From Ehretia macrophylla (Eukaryota > Streptophyta > Magnoliopsida > Boraginales > Ehretiaceae), in the NCBI GenBank assembly GCA_037974665.1, contig CM075766.1:52390069-52454068 (forward strand): a stretch of DNA of 64,000 nt. The letters are read 5' to 3'. Below are positions 48,996 to 59,515 of this stretch, one piece after another. A program made the translations under genes and the position numbers. Under the pieces are notes generated by a model that worked only from the letters and a program-made list of their open reading frames with translations, made no database searches and had not been told where the DNA came from. How positions within the stretch are numbered: position 1 is the stretch's first letter; every line of letters begins with the position of its first letter.

Positions 48996-49786
48996 TGTCA
49001 CGCCCCGACCCGACCCCGCAAAAGGCCAAGCCCGGACCCGACACACGGACGGAGTCTCCTCTGTACCGCGGACGATCCGAAAACCCTAAAATCAATATAA
49101 TACTTGCGAAAGCCTTATAATAATCAAAACAAGCTAACTTTCTCTAAAAACATACATTTCTTATTATCCAACTTTCCAAACCAAAAATGATATGCATACT
49201 ACACAAGTATTTATGCCACTAATCAATTCCATTAGCATGCATTTTCTTACTAGTCACAAGAGTATAAGTTACAACTTTACATTCTTCCAACTTATACAAC
49301 ATAAGACCGTAGAGGCCTCAATCCAGAAAATACGTACAAGGCTACAAGCCTAAAAATTAAGCGACATCCAAGCAATATACATATCAAGCAAGGCTTGCAC
49401 AAAATCTGGCAACCAACCACCAGCAAAGCAAAGAAGTGCAATCACGGGAACACCTCCACCTGTTCCTCCTCCTCAATTACCTCAAGAGGGTCTGCTTCAA
49501 CTACTCCTGTAAAAATATAGTATAGAGAGGAATGAGCAAAAACTATTGCTCAGCGAGGGCAATTGGTCTCAAGGACAGAGATGTGAAGAGTATGCAATGC
49601 AATTAGCCAAGCAATGCATACAATTAACATTTAAAGATACAAACAAGTCAATATTATAACAAGGCATGCATTAAAGACTATAAACATTCATTCCAAGGAT
49701 ACAGTACTCTTTTCACGAGAAACTTTCATTCAATAATTCGATGACGACGCGCCGGCCCAAACCACCTTATAACACCAGTTTGGAAT
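48996..49786 (-). repeat. 5' LTR of element D, proximal part
   Basis: B-family LTR end, holding a reverse-strand acidic frame (49442-49507) with intact acceptor and the GAGCAA/TTGCTC hairpin. It ends with GGAAT (49782-49786), the duplication made by F. Confidence 0.95.
49442..49507 (-). other. Short conserved acidic reading frame in D 5' LTR
   Basis: 21 codons on the minus strand, beginning GGA at the CAG acceptor-like site and ending TGA, core ADPLEVIEEEEQVEV. Best preserved copy of the B/D version together with 63554-63619. Confidence 0.38.
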
Positions 49787-50330
49787 TGTGAAACCCCACT
49801 TTTCCTGCTTATCTCGTTTTACGTGCTTTACCTCGTTTTGCGTGCATATGATCTGTTTTTGTGCTATAGGACCTAGAAAGTTATAATTTTGATTTCAATA
49901 CTCCTAATACGTGCTAAATGTGCATTCATGAAATTTTCATCAAAAACGGAGTCAGAAATTTTATCGTCGATTTTCAGTGAATAGTGTTTTCGAAACACGT
50001 CCGCTATAATTTTGAAACTGGTCTTTTTAACCCTTCTAGACCTAGTCCACGGACTTTAATAGACCTGTGTTTGATGAAAACGGTTTTAAAATCGGCTTAA
50101 GAATTTATTAGGGTTTTTACACCGACTTTTGCGAAAATCGAGTTTTAAGCCGACTCGGGTGAAATTGTTGGATTGTAAAACTTCTTGTCACCTAAAAATA
50201 ATCCACTTGAGATATCTTGGGGGTGGCATAATTATTTTTAACTTGGTGAGCAATAAAATGCAATTAAAGTCATTAAAAACACAAAAATACCTATTAAAAT
50301 TAACTTTGACTTTAATTAATTATTTGACCT

Positions 50331-50337
50331 TATAAGC
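50331..50337 (+). promoter_or_regulatory. Predicted TATA box of element F LTR
   Basis: TATAAGC after TTTGACC, as in B. The 3' LTR copy is at 57690-57696. A CA-rich tract (ACACAC) follows within 50 bp. Confidence 0.5.
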
Positions 50338-50554
50338 TAATGTCCTCAACACACACTCACACAACACAAAAACACCATCACACACACACACATTGCCGAG
50401 AGAAAAGAGGGAGAAAAGAGAAGAGAAAAACTCAAGCTTTCAATCCAATTTTTCAAAGAAAAACCTAGTTTTTGTCCGTGAAACTTCGCACCGACTTGGA
50501 TTCTGCTTGTTGGGCACGCATAGCACGCATTCCTAGGCTTATATCGCATCTAAG

Positions 50555-51723
50555 GTGAGAGAAAAATTCTAGATCTCAAAATGTTATTTTTGTGTTTTTG
50601 CGTATAAATGAAGATTGAACCGTTAGAATTGAAATCTGATGTTAGATTATTGCTCCTTGCATGCTAGGGATCATTATATACTAATACTACGAGTTTCTGT
50701 CGGATATAGCATAATTTTTATTTTCCGGGTATTTAATTTTGATTAAAATGTTCAAAGTTGAATTAAATGAGTTGTGTTGATCGAAATCGATTGCCGTCGA
50801 TTTCTAAATACTTGATAATTACGTGTTAGCGCTGTTGTAATGCCGAATTTTCGATTACATTGTTCGTGTGAAAATCCGGAAAATCCAGCCATGACATCTT
50901 AGAGTTTTAGGGTTATCGGGCATGATTTGGATGTGTTATGGTGGATTTCCGAGAGGGCTAATGTAGTAGGTTGAATGGGTGAGTGATAGGAACTGATTTG
51001 GCAATGTTTGGATTAGTAGATTGTAAGTTATGAATTTTAGAAGTTTAGGTTGTCATTCTTTAATTTCTTGAACGATGCCTTTAGATGGTTGGGTAGTGTT
51101 CGAGTGATGAATGGTGAGTTGTTGATGAGTAGTTTAGAGTTTAATTTTGTATATTATGCATGTCCGGTTAGATGGCCTACTTTGTCATCTAACTACGTTG
51201 TTTGTTGTTTAATTTAATATTGATGTTATATTGATGTTATTGATTAATTATTATTGAATGCGGGAATCGGGCACTCTTGTTGCTGATCTCCCAATTGATT
51301 GATTGATTGATGATTGATTGATGATTGATGATTATGGAGTCTTGGTATGTGTGTGCCACCTCTCGGGCAGCATCGGGCTGTCGGGTTGATAACGGCATGA
51401 CTGCCATAGGCTACCCCCAGCTCGCATGACGGAGGTGTCATGGAGGGAGGGGCTAGTGAGGTACCTCGGGTGCGTGAGTAATGGGGAGTTATAAGAAGAA
51501 CGGTTGAGATCGTGATGGCGTTTGGAGCTACACCAAATAGAGTATCCTTATTGATTGGTTATATAGTTATGTGATGATAGCATTATTTGTGTTATTATTG
51601 TTGTTGTGTGTTTACTTGCTCAAAGGACTAAATCCAAGGAGCGTAGTGAATACTGTCGAGATCTATCGGATCCTCACTGGGCTTATGTATATAAGCTCAC
51701 TCTCTATTATTTCATGTTTTCAG
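50555..51723 (+). other. Candidate intron inside element F LTR
   Basis: AAG|GTGAGAG donor-like site and TGTTTTCAG acceptor-like site ending at 51723. The predicted first exon (about 50360-50554) has no ATG. Predicted from consensus only. Confidence 0.35.
51679..51698 (+). other. LTR hairpin, F version
   Basis: GGGCTTAT (51679-51686), GTAT loop, ATAAGCTC (51691-51698), one G-T pair, after TCCTCACT. The right part also reads TATATAAG, so a second TATA-type promoter is an alternative reading. Confidence 0.6.
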
Positions 51724-51824
51724 GTGTACTTTCACAAGATTACGGGTACGTGCCTCTTGAAGAGGAGAATGTGGAAAACGTGTCTTTCGTGGATGAGTCA
51801 TATGTCCCTGAGTCTTATCCATGA
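51714..51824 (+). CDS. Acidic/tyrosine-rich short frame in F 5' LTR
   Basis: A 36-codon frame runs from ATG 51714 to TGA 51822-51824, with the motif SQDYGYVPLEEENVENV and the ending ESYP-stop. The ATG lies nine bases before the conserved GGT codon at the acceptor-like CAG, so it is usable only in unspliced RNA. Compared with C's 3' LTR copy, most differences are synonymous and the one length change is 6 nt in frame, which suggests selection on a peptide. No known family is recognised. It could act as an upstream frame before gag or be the remnant of a longer protein. Confidence 0.38.
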   Translation: MFSGVLSQDYGYVPLEEENVENVSFVDESYVPESYP

Positions 51825-52158
51825 TTCTATGTTGTTAAACGTCATGTATATTAGCTTAATGGACTTTTATATGCTTTACGGTTAAGTTGTTAGATGGGTC
51901 TCAACTTATTTTTGAAATGTATGATAAGGTTGAGGTATTGTATGTCATGTTGGAACGGAGGCGTATAACGAGGATGGTTTATTGTATAATATGATTGTGT
52001 TGTATGTTGCTGTGTGAATTAAGGAGTTGCTGGATGTATGATGTTTAATGAGGTTGCTTTGGAACCTCGGTGTCCTATTTACTGTCGTTATACTGCCGAA
52101 ATTCCGTTGCGTCCTGACTGATCATAGGAGGGGTCGTGTTGGGGCGTGACAGTTTAAG

Positions 52159-52170
52159 TGGTATCAGAGC
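52159..52170 (+). other. Primer-binding site of element F (tRNA-iMet)
   Basis: TGGTATCAGAGC, seven bases after the LTR end. Confidence 0.95.
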
Positions 52171-52420
52171 TCTTGTTAGTTGTCAGCCGGGGTATTCTCG
52201 GAATGTGGGTAATGGTCTTAGCATGGAATATGTATGAAAAGAAAGAAAAGTGAAATATGTGTTAATATGATTAAGTGATAAGTGATTATATGATTAAAGT
52301 GCTTATGTGATTATGTGATCAATTTGTTTATGTGTTTTATATGAGTTTGTTATTTATGTGTTAATAGTTGTTTATAACCTGTCTACGTGCTATAACTGTG
52401 CTAACTCTTTGATTAGTAGA
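52171..52420 (+). other. Element F leader
   Basis: Shared block AGCCGGGG...TCTCGG...GTGGGTA (52184-52212), then TATGTGAT-type repeats with two ATGTGA units. No gene before gag. Confidence 0.5.
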
Positions 52421-55400
52421 ATGGCCGGTCGACCGAGAACCAGAGGTAGGCCTGAGATGGCTGATGAGACTCCGAGTAACGTGGCACCGGGCCGTGACGG
52501 GGGTGATGACCGATTAGGAGCAGCTATGGAGCGGATTGCAGAGTTAGTGGCTAGTCAGGCACAGTTGTTAGCAGGGCAGGCTGCCCAGAATCAGGCTATG
52601 CAGGCTCAGCTTCTGAATATTCAGGGTGGTAACCACGGGCGTGGTACCCTGAAGGAGTTTTTAGGATATCACCCACCGAGATTTCAGGGGGAACCGGATG
52701 ATAGGAAGGCGGAGGTATGGATTAGCAAGTTGGAGAAGATTTATGATCCACTTGGCTATACTGATGATCAGAAAGTCTCTTTTGCCGTGTATTTGTTAGA
52801 TGACGAGGCAGAGGAGTGGTGGCGCACGGTAAGGACTAGCTGGGCGGCACAGGGTATTCCTTATGTTTGGGGTACCTTTCTGATGGCTTTCCGAGCAAAG
52901 TATGTCCCGAGGATTTGCAGGGAACGGAGAGAGGCCGAGTTTCTAGCCTTGGTCCAGGGAGATGCTACAGTGGCTCAATATGAGGCCACATTTACTCGAT
53001 TGTCCCGGTATGCACCGGAGTATGTGGCAGACGAGGAGCGGAGGACTCGCAGGTTTATGTTGGGGTTGCGGCCCGAGATTCAGGATGTGATGGCTCTGAA
53101 TCGATATGATATTTTCACTGAGGCTTTTGAGGCAGCTTCTAGATTAGAGAAGAGGAAAGGGGATCAGATTGTCTCCAGTCAGCCTAGTAAGAGGCCGTAT
53201 CAGCCACAGGGCCAGCAGGTTATATATAGGCCTCCAGTACAGCAGGTTGTCTACAGGCCACCAGCCCCGCAGGGTTCTTATAGGCCACAGGGTCAGCACA
53301 GTTACTATCGGCCTCAGTTTCAGCAGAGGCCCTATCAGGTTCAGACTCAGTATAGGCCAGCCCAATCTCAGGGTCAGTATAGGCCTAGTGTGGTGAGACC
53401 TCAGCAGCAGGTTGTATCAGCTGCTTCTTCAGCTACTGGTTATTCTAGGGGCAGTGTTAGTGCCACATCATCGCAGTGTAATTACTGCAAGCGCCCAGGG
53501 CATGTAGAGTCCGACTGCAGGGTAAAGGCAGGGACATGTTTGGGTTGTGGTAGCAGCGAGCATAGGGCGAAGGATTGCCCTAAATATGCGAGGACTGAGG
53601 GTCGGGCAGCGACTCAGGGTTACCAGGGTAGGCCTACGGGCAGTGTACCACAGCAGCAACGGGTTCAGGCTCGGGCTTATGTAGTTGACTTGGAGGAGAT
53701 GCCTGAGGAGACTGCAGTTGTGGAAGGTAACTTCCTTATACTTGATCAACTTGTTAAAGTGTTGATTGATTCTGGTGCTACGCATTCTTTCATTACTCCT
53801 GCTTGTGTGCAACGTGTTAAAATGCAACCTGAAAGATTGCCTTATGTGGTTGAAATTAGTACCTCTTTGACTGATAAGTATGTTACTGGCTTAGTATGTA
53901 AGGATTGTATAATACATGTTAAGGGGCATAATTTTCCTTCGGACCTTATTTTATTTCCTATCCGGGGGTATGATGTTATCTTGGGTATGGATTGGCTTTC
54001 TAAGTATGATGCCCAGTTGAACTGTAGAACCAAGGTAGTACAGTTTCGTTTGCCAGATCAGCCAGTAGTTGAGGTAGCGGGTAACCGGGGTGCTAAGACG
54101 AGTTTTGTTATCTCAGCAACTAAAGCCGTTAAGTTGGTGAGTAAGGGGTGTTCGGGTTATCTAGCTTATTTGATCAACAAGCCATCTGATAAGCTACAGC
54201 TAGAGGAAGTCCCTATTATCCGGGAATATCCTAATGTATTTCCCGAGGAGTTGCCAGGGTTGCCGCCTGAGAGGGATATAGAGTTTGTGATTAATCTTGT
54301 TCCCGGTACTCAACCTATTTCTAAATCGGCGTACCGGATGGCACCAGCTGAGTTGAAAGAGTTGAAGACTCAGTTACAGGAGTTGTTGGAGAAAGGATTT
54401 ATTCAGCAGAGTTCTTCACCTTGGGGAGCTCCTGTTTTATTTGTGAAGAAGAAGGATGGTACTTTGAGATTATGTATTGATTACCGTGGTTTGAATCAGG
54501 TGACCATCAAGAATAAATATCCTTTGCCACTGATTGATGAGTTGTTTGATCAACTTCAGGGAGCCAAAGTCTACTCTAAGTTTGATTTGAGGCAGGGGTA
54601 TTATCAGCTTCGGATTCGTACGGAGGATGTTCCGAAGTCTGCCTTCAGAACTCGGTACGGGCATTATGAGTTTGTTGTTATGCCCTTTGGTTTGACTAAT
54701 GCACCGGCAGCATTCATGGATCTTATGCATCGAGTTTTTCAGCCGTACTTGGACCAGTTCGTGGTGATTTTTATTGATGATATCTTGGTCTATTCTAAAT
54801 CTGAATCGGAGCACGAGCAACATCTACGGCTTGTATTAGAGAAGTTGCAGGAGCATCAGTTGTTTGCCAAGTTCAGCAAATGTGAATTTTGGCTGCAACG
54901 GATTTCTTTTCTTGGCCATGTTATTACACAGAGCGGTATTTCTGTAGATCCCACTAAGATTGAATCGGTGATGTCTTGGAAGCGGCCAGAGAGTGTTACT
55001 GATGTCCGTAGTTTTCTTGGCTTGGCGGGTTATTACCGTAGGTTTGTCAAGGACTTCTCAAAGATTGCGGGGCCACTATCTAAGTTGACTCAGAAACGGA
55101 CTATCTTTAATTGGGACGAGAAGTGTGAGAGTGGATTTCAGGAGTTGAAAAAGAGGTTAACTACCGCTCCAGTACTTGCTCTACCAGAGGGGACCGATAA
55201 TATGGTCATTTACAGTGATGCGTCTAAGGAGGGCTTGGGATGTGTTCTTATGCAGGATGGCCGAGTTATTGCCTATACTTCTCGAAAGTTGAAGCCTTAT
55301 GAGGTGAATTATCCGACTCATGATCTTGAGTTGGCAGCAGTTGTCTTCGCACTGAAAAAGTGGCGTCATTATCTGTGGTGCAGTAAGTTCGAGATTTTCA

Positions 55401-57235
55401 CTGATCATAAGAGTCTTAAGTACTTATTCTCACAGAAGGAGTTGAATATGCGCCAGCGGAGGTGGATGGAGCTTCTTGGAGATTATAATTGTTCTATCAA
55501 TTATCTGCCTGGCAAGGCCAATGTTGTAGCAGATGCTCTTAGTCGGAAGGCAAGTATTTCTTGTTTAGCTGTCAAGAAGTGGGAAGTTCTGGAGGAATTC
55601 ACTTATTGGAGACCAGAGTTCACTCAGGTTGGGGTGATGTGTTCACATCTCCGTATTCAGCCTTTATTGTTGTCTCAGATCAGGGAAGCTCAGCAGCTTG
55701 ATGTTAACCTTCAGAAGATCAAGGATCAGATCACGGATGATCAGTCTGACTTCAAAGTGCATGAGGATGGTATTCTTCGGTTTCGGAACAGGGTTTGTGT
55801 TCCCGATGAACCGGGCTTGAGACGAAGTATTCTGGAGGAAGCTCATAATTCTAAATATACTATTCATCCCGGTGGAACCAAGATGTATCGGGATTTGAAA
55901 CAGCATTATTGGTGGAACAACATGAAAAGGGAGGTTGCTCAATTTGTATCTAGATGTTTGACTTGTCAGAGAGTGAAAGCCGAGCATCAACGACCAGCAG
56001 GTTTGCTTCAGCCGTTGGCTATACCAGAGTGGAAATGGGAGCATATTACGATGGACTTCGTCACTGGTTTGCCTAGATCACCGAGGGGTAATGATGCAGT
56101 TTGGGTTGTCGTGGATCGTTTGACGAAGACAGCTCATTTTATCTCGATGAGGATGGGAGATGAGGTTACAAAGTTGACGGACCTCTATCTGGATCAGATT
56201 GTTAGACTTCACGGTATTCCATCTAGTATTGTCTCTGATCGAGATCCTCGATTTACTTCTCGTTTGTGGGAGAAACTTCAGGAGACCTTAGGTACTCAGT
56301 TGAACTTCAGTACCGCATATCATCCACAGACCGACGGTCAGTCTGAGCGGACTATTCAGATTCTGGAAGATATGCTTAGGGCTTGTGTTCTGGACTTTGG
56401 GAAGAACTGGGAGAAACATCTACCACTTGCCGAGTTTGCCTATAACAATAGTTATCAAGCTACTATTGGAATGGCACCTTTCGCAGCTCTTTACGGTCGT
56501 AAGTGCCGTTCACCTTTATATTGGGACGAGGTAGGAGAGATGAAGACTATTGATCCGACTATTATGCCAGAACTTCTTGAGAAGATCGAGAATGTTCAGT
56601 TGATCAGGCAGAGAATGCTTACGACACAGAGTAGATTCAAGAGTTATGCTGATAAGCGTCGTCGAGACTTGGAGTTTGCAGTTGGAGATCGGGTTTTCTT
56701 GAGATTGTCTCCTCGAAAGGGGTTTGTTCGTTATGGTAAAGGTGGTAAGCTGAGTCCGAGATTTGTTGGGCCGTTTGAGATTACTGGCAGGGTTGGTAAG
56801 TTGGCATATCGGTTGGCTTTACCGGAGAACTTCTCTAATGTCCACAATGTGTTTCACGTGTCTAATTTGTGGAAATACAATCCGGATCCTTCTCATTTTC
56901 TTGAGCCAGAGCCGTTACAGCTTCGAGAGAATTTGACTTATGACGAGCGTCCGATTCGTATTCTAGATCAGATGGACCGAGAGTTGAGGTCGAAGAGGAT
57001 TCCGATGGTTAAGGTGTTGTGGAAGCATCACGGCATTGAGGAAGCTACGTGGGAGAGACGAGATCAGATGCAGCAACAATACCCAGATCTTTTTCGTACA
57101 TCAAGTAAGAATTTCGAGGACGAAATTTCTATAAGGAGGGGAGAATGTGAAACCCCATTTTTCCTGCTTATCTCGTTTTACGTACTTTACCTCGTTTTGC
57201 GTGCATATGATCTGTTTATGTGCTACAGGACCTAG
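52421..57235 (+). CDS. gag-pol: Gag-Pol polyprotein of element F (intact)
   Basis: This is a single 1604-residue frame; I chose ATG 52421 (MAGRPRTRG) because the 63 nt of open frame before it contain no other ATG. Order: capsid-type gag (about residues 100-240), Q/Y/P-rich linker (255-345), two CCHC knuckles ([14 protein letters not shown] near 354, [14 protein letters not shown] near 374), aspartic protease DSG (450-452), reverse transcriptase with FIDD (784-787), RNase H (D933 in YSDASKEG), integrase zinc finger H1142/H1149/C1179/C1182, catalytic core D1212, D1273, E1309 (35 residues between the last two), GPFEIT, and a chromodomain-like segment (about 1510-1560, [10 protein letters not shown]) that in this clade directs integration into heterochromatin. 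The products act in the virus-like particle and, for integrase, in the nucleus. The frame runs through the palindrome and PPT, and its last 29 codons lie in the 3' LTR. All catalytic residues are present. Confidence 0.96.
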   Translation: MAGRPRTRGRPEMADETPSNVAPGRDGGDDRLGAAMERIAELVASQAQLLAGQAAQNQAMQAQLLNIQGGNHGRGTLKEFLGYHPPRFQGEPDDRKAEVWISKLEKIYDPLGYTDDQKVSFAVYLLDDEAEEWWRTVRTSWAAQGIPYVWGTFLMAFRAKYVPRICRERREAEFLALVQGDATVAQYEATFTRLSRYAPEYVADEERRTRRFMLGLRPEIQDVMALNRYDIFTEAFEAASRLEKRKGDQIVSSQPSKRPYQPQGQQVIYRPPVQQVVYRPPAPQGSYRPQGQHSYYRPQFQQRPYQVQTQYRPAQSQGQYRPSVVRPQQQVVSAASSATGYSRGSVSATSSQCNYCKRPGHVESDCRVKAGTCLGCGSSEHRAKDCPKYARTEGRAATQGYQGRPTGSVPQQQRVQARAYVVDLEEMPEETAVVEGNFLILDQLVKVLIDSGATHSFITPACVQRVKMQPERLPYVVEISTSLTDKYVTGLVCKDCIIHVKGHNFPSDLILFPIRGYDVILGMDWLSKYDAQLNCRTKVVQFRLPDQPVVEVAGNRGAKTSFVISATKAVKLVSKGCSGYLAYLINKPSDKLQLEEVPIIREYPNVFPEELPGLPPERDIEFVINLVPGTQPISKSAYRMAPAELKELKTQLQELLEKGFIQQSSSPWGAPVLFVKKKDGTLRLCIDYRGLNQVTIKNKYPLPLIDELFDQLQGAKVYSKFDLRQGYYQLRIRTEDVPKSAFRTRYGHYEFVVMPFGLTNAPAAFMDLMHRVFQPYLDQFVVIFIDDILVYSKSESEHEQHLRLVLEKLQEHQLFAKFSKCEFWLQRISFLGHVITQSGISVDPTKIESVMSWKRPESVTDVRSFLGLAGYYRRFVKDFSKIAGPLSKLTQKRTIFNWDEKCESGFQELKKRLTTAPVLALPEGTDNMVIYSDASKEGLGCVLMQDGRVIAYTSRKLKPYEVNYPTHDLELAAVVFALKKWRHYLWCSKFEIFTDHKSLKYLFSQKELNMRQRRWMELLGDYNCSINYLPGKANVVADALSRKASISCLAVKKWEVLEEFTYWRPEFTQVGVMCSHLRIQPLLLSQIREAQQLDVNLQKIKDQITDDQSDFKVHEDGILRFRNRVCVPDEPGLRRSILEEAHNSKYTIHPGGTKMYRDLKQHYWWNNMKREVAQFVSRCLTCQRVKAEHQRPAGLLQPLAIPEWKWEHITMDFVTGLPRSPRGNDAVWVVVDRLTKTAHFISMRMGDEVTKLTDLYLDQIVRLHGIPSSIVSDRDPRFTSRLWEKLQETLGTQLNFSTAYHPQTDGQSERTIQILEDMLRACVLDFGKNWEKHLPLAEFAYNNSYQATIGMAPFAALYGRKCRSPLYWDEVGEMKTIDPTIMPELLEKIENVQLIRQRMLTTQSRFKSYADKRRRDLEFAVGDRVFLRLSPRKGFVRYGKGGKLSPRFVGPFEITGRVGKLAYRLALPENFSNVHNVFHVSNLWKYNPDPSHFLEPEPLQLRENLTYDERPIRILDQMDRELRSKRIPMVKVLWKHHGIEEATWERRDQMQQQYPDLFRTSSKNFEDEISIRRGECETPFFLLISFYVLYLVLRAYDLFMCYRT
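57110..57145 (+). other. Pre-PPT palindrome and polypurine tract of element F
   Basis: AATTTCG (57110-57116), AGGA loop, CGAAATT (57121-57127): the same stem as in C and B but with a compensatory G-C to T-A change. The PPT AAGGAGGGGAGAA is at 57133-57145. Confidence 0.88.
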
Positions 57236-59510
57236 AAAGTTATAATTTTGATTTCAATACTCCTAATACGTGCTAAATGTGCATTCATGAAATTTTCATC
57301 AAAAACGGAGTCAGAAATTTTATCATCGATTTTCAGTGAATAGTGTTTTCGAAACACGTCCGCTATAATTTTGAAACTGGTCTTTTTAACCCTTCTAGAC
57401 CTAGTCCACGGACTTTAATAGACCTGTGTTTGATGAAAACGGTTTTAAAATCGGCTTAGGAATTTATTAGGGTTTTTACACCGACTTTTGCGAAAATCGA
57501 GTTTTAAGCCGACTCGGGTGAAATTGTTTGATTGTAAAACTTCTTGTCACCTAAAAATAATCTACTTGAGGTATCTTGGGGGTGGCATAATTATTTTTAA
57601 CTTGGTGAGCAATAAAATGCAATTAAAGTCATTAAAAACACAAAAATACCTATTAAAATTAACTTTGACTTTAATTAATTATTTGACCTTATAAGCTAAT
57701 GTCCTCAACACACACTCACACAACACAAAAACACCATCACACACACACACATTGCCGAGAGAAAAGAGGGAGAAAAGAGAAGAGAAAAACTCAAGCTTTC
57801 AATCCAATTTTTCAAAGAAAAACCTAGTTTTTGTCCGTGAAACATCGCACCGACTTGGATTCTGCTTGTTGGGCGCGCATAGAACGCATTCCTAGGCTTA
57901 TATCGCATCTAAGGTGAGAGAAAAATTCTAGATCTCAAAATTTTATTTTTTTGTTTTTGCGTATAAATGAAGATTGAACCGTTAGAATTGAAATCTGATG
58001 TTAGATTATTGCTCCTTGCATGCTAGGGATCATTATATACTAATACTACGAGTTTCTGTCGGATATAGCATAATTTTTATTTTCCGGGTATTTAATTTTG
58101 ATTAAAATGTTCAAAGTTGAATTAAATGAGTTGTGTTGATCGAAATCGATTGCCGTCGATTTCTAAATACTTGATAATTACGTGTTAGCGCTGTTGTAAT
58201 GCCGAATTTTCGATTACATTGTTCGTGTGAAAATCCGGAAAATCCAGCCATGACATCTTAGAGTTTTAGGGTTATCGGGCATGATTTGGATGTGTTATGG
58301 TGGATTTCCGAGAGGGCTAATGTAGTAGGTTGAATGGGTGAGTGATAGGAACTGATTTGGCAATGTTTGGATGAGTAGATTGTAAGTTATGAATTTTAGA
58401 AGTGTAGGTTGTCATTCTTTAATTTCTTGAACGTTGCCTTTAGATGGTTGGGTTGTGTTCGAGTGATGAATGGTGAGTTGTTGATGAGTAGTTTAGAGTT
58501 TAATTTTGTATATTATGCATGTCCGGTTAGATGGCCTACTTTGTCATCTAACTACGTTGTTTGTTGTTTAATTTAATATTGATGTTATATTGATGTTATT
58601 GATTAATTATTATTGAATGCGGGAATCGGGCACTCTTGTTGCTGATCTCCCAATTGATTGATTGATTGATGATTGATTGATGATTGATGATTATGGAGTC
58701 TTGGTATGTGTGTGCCACCTCTCGGGCAGCATCGGGCTGTCGGGTTGATAACGGCATGACTGCCATAGGCTACCCCCAGCTCGCATGACGGAGGTGTCAT
58801 GGAGGGAGGGGCTAGTGAGGTACCTCGGGTGCGTGAGTAATGGGGAGTTATAAGAAGAACGGTTGAGATCGTGATGGCGTTTGGAGCTACACCAAATAGA
58901 GTATCCTTATTGATTGGTTATATAGTTATGTGATGATAGCATTATTTGTGTTATTATTGTTGTTGTGTGTTTACTTGCTCAAAGGACTAAATCCAAGGAG
59001 CGTAGTGAATACTGTCGAGATCTATCGGATCCTCACTGGGCTTATGTATATAAGCTCACTCTCTATTATTGCATGTTTTCAGGTGTACTTTCACAAGATT
59101 ACGGGTACGTGCCTCCTGAAGAGGAGAATGTGGAAAACGTGCCTTTCGTGGATGAGTCATATGTCCCTGAGTCTTATCCATGATTCTATGTTGTTAAACG
59201 TCATGTATATTAGCTTAATGGACTTTTATATGCTTTACGGTTAAGTTGTTAGATGGGTCTCAACTTATTTTTGAAATGTATGATAAGGTTGAGGTATTGT
59301 ATGTCATGTTGGAACGGAGGCGTATAACGAGGATGGTTTATTGTATAATATGATTGTGTTGTATGTTGCTGTTTGAATTAAGGAGTTGCTGGATGTATGA
59401 TGTTTAATGAGGTTGGTTTGGAACCTCGGTGTCCTATTTACTGTCGTTATACTGCCGAAATTCTGTTGCGTCCTGACTGATCATAGGAGGGGTCGTGTTG
59501 GGGCGTGACA
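57146..59510 (+). repeat. 3' LTR of element F
   Basis: It is 2365 bp, the same length as the 5' LTR; TSD GGAAT follows at 59511-59515. It encodes the polyprotein's last codons and stop at its start. Confidence 0.97.
59073..59183 (+). CDS. Acidic/tyrosine-rich short frame in F 3' LTR
   Basis: Same 36-codon frame as 51714-51824 with two replacements (L to P, S to P), giving QDYGYVPPEEENVENVPF. The stop TGA is at 59181-59183. Confidence 0.38.
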   Translation: MFSGVLSQDYGYVPPEEENVENVPFVDESYVPESYP

Positions 59511-59515
59511 GGAAT

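Larger units (their letters stand above)
49787..52151 (+). repeat. 5' LTR of element F
   Basis: It starts TGTGAAACCCCAC and ends GGGGCGTGACA. It includes TATAAGC (50331-50337), a donor-like AAG|GTGAG (50552-50559), a TTGA/TGAT microsatellite (about 51293-51334), the CATGAC/GTCATG hairpin near 51425, the GGGCTTAT/ATAAGCTC hairpin and the acidic frame 51714-51824. Confidence 0.97.
49787..59510 (+). mobile_element. Element F: intact, probably autonomous chromovirus
   Basis: It is 9724 bp, with two LTRs of exactly 2365 bp (about 24 differences by eye, 1.0%), PBS, an uninterrupted 1604-codon gag-pol, PPT and a perfect GGAAT duplication (49782-49786, 59511-59515). It is the only element here with full coding capacity, and it is the natural helper for element C, whose LTRs it resembles. 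Confidence 0.97.

Noticed and set aside
51293..51334. TTGA/TGAT-rich run as a structured element
   Set aside because: A simple microsatellite-like tract, also present in the 3' LTR copy near 58652-58693.
52358..52420. Upstream extension of the F polyprotein by 21 codons
   Set aside because: It begins with GTG in the ATGTG-rich leader; the first ATG is 52421, and the MAGRPRTRG start fits a basic gag N-terminus.
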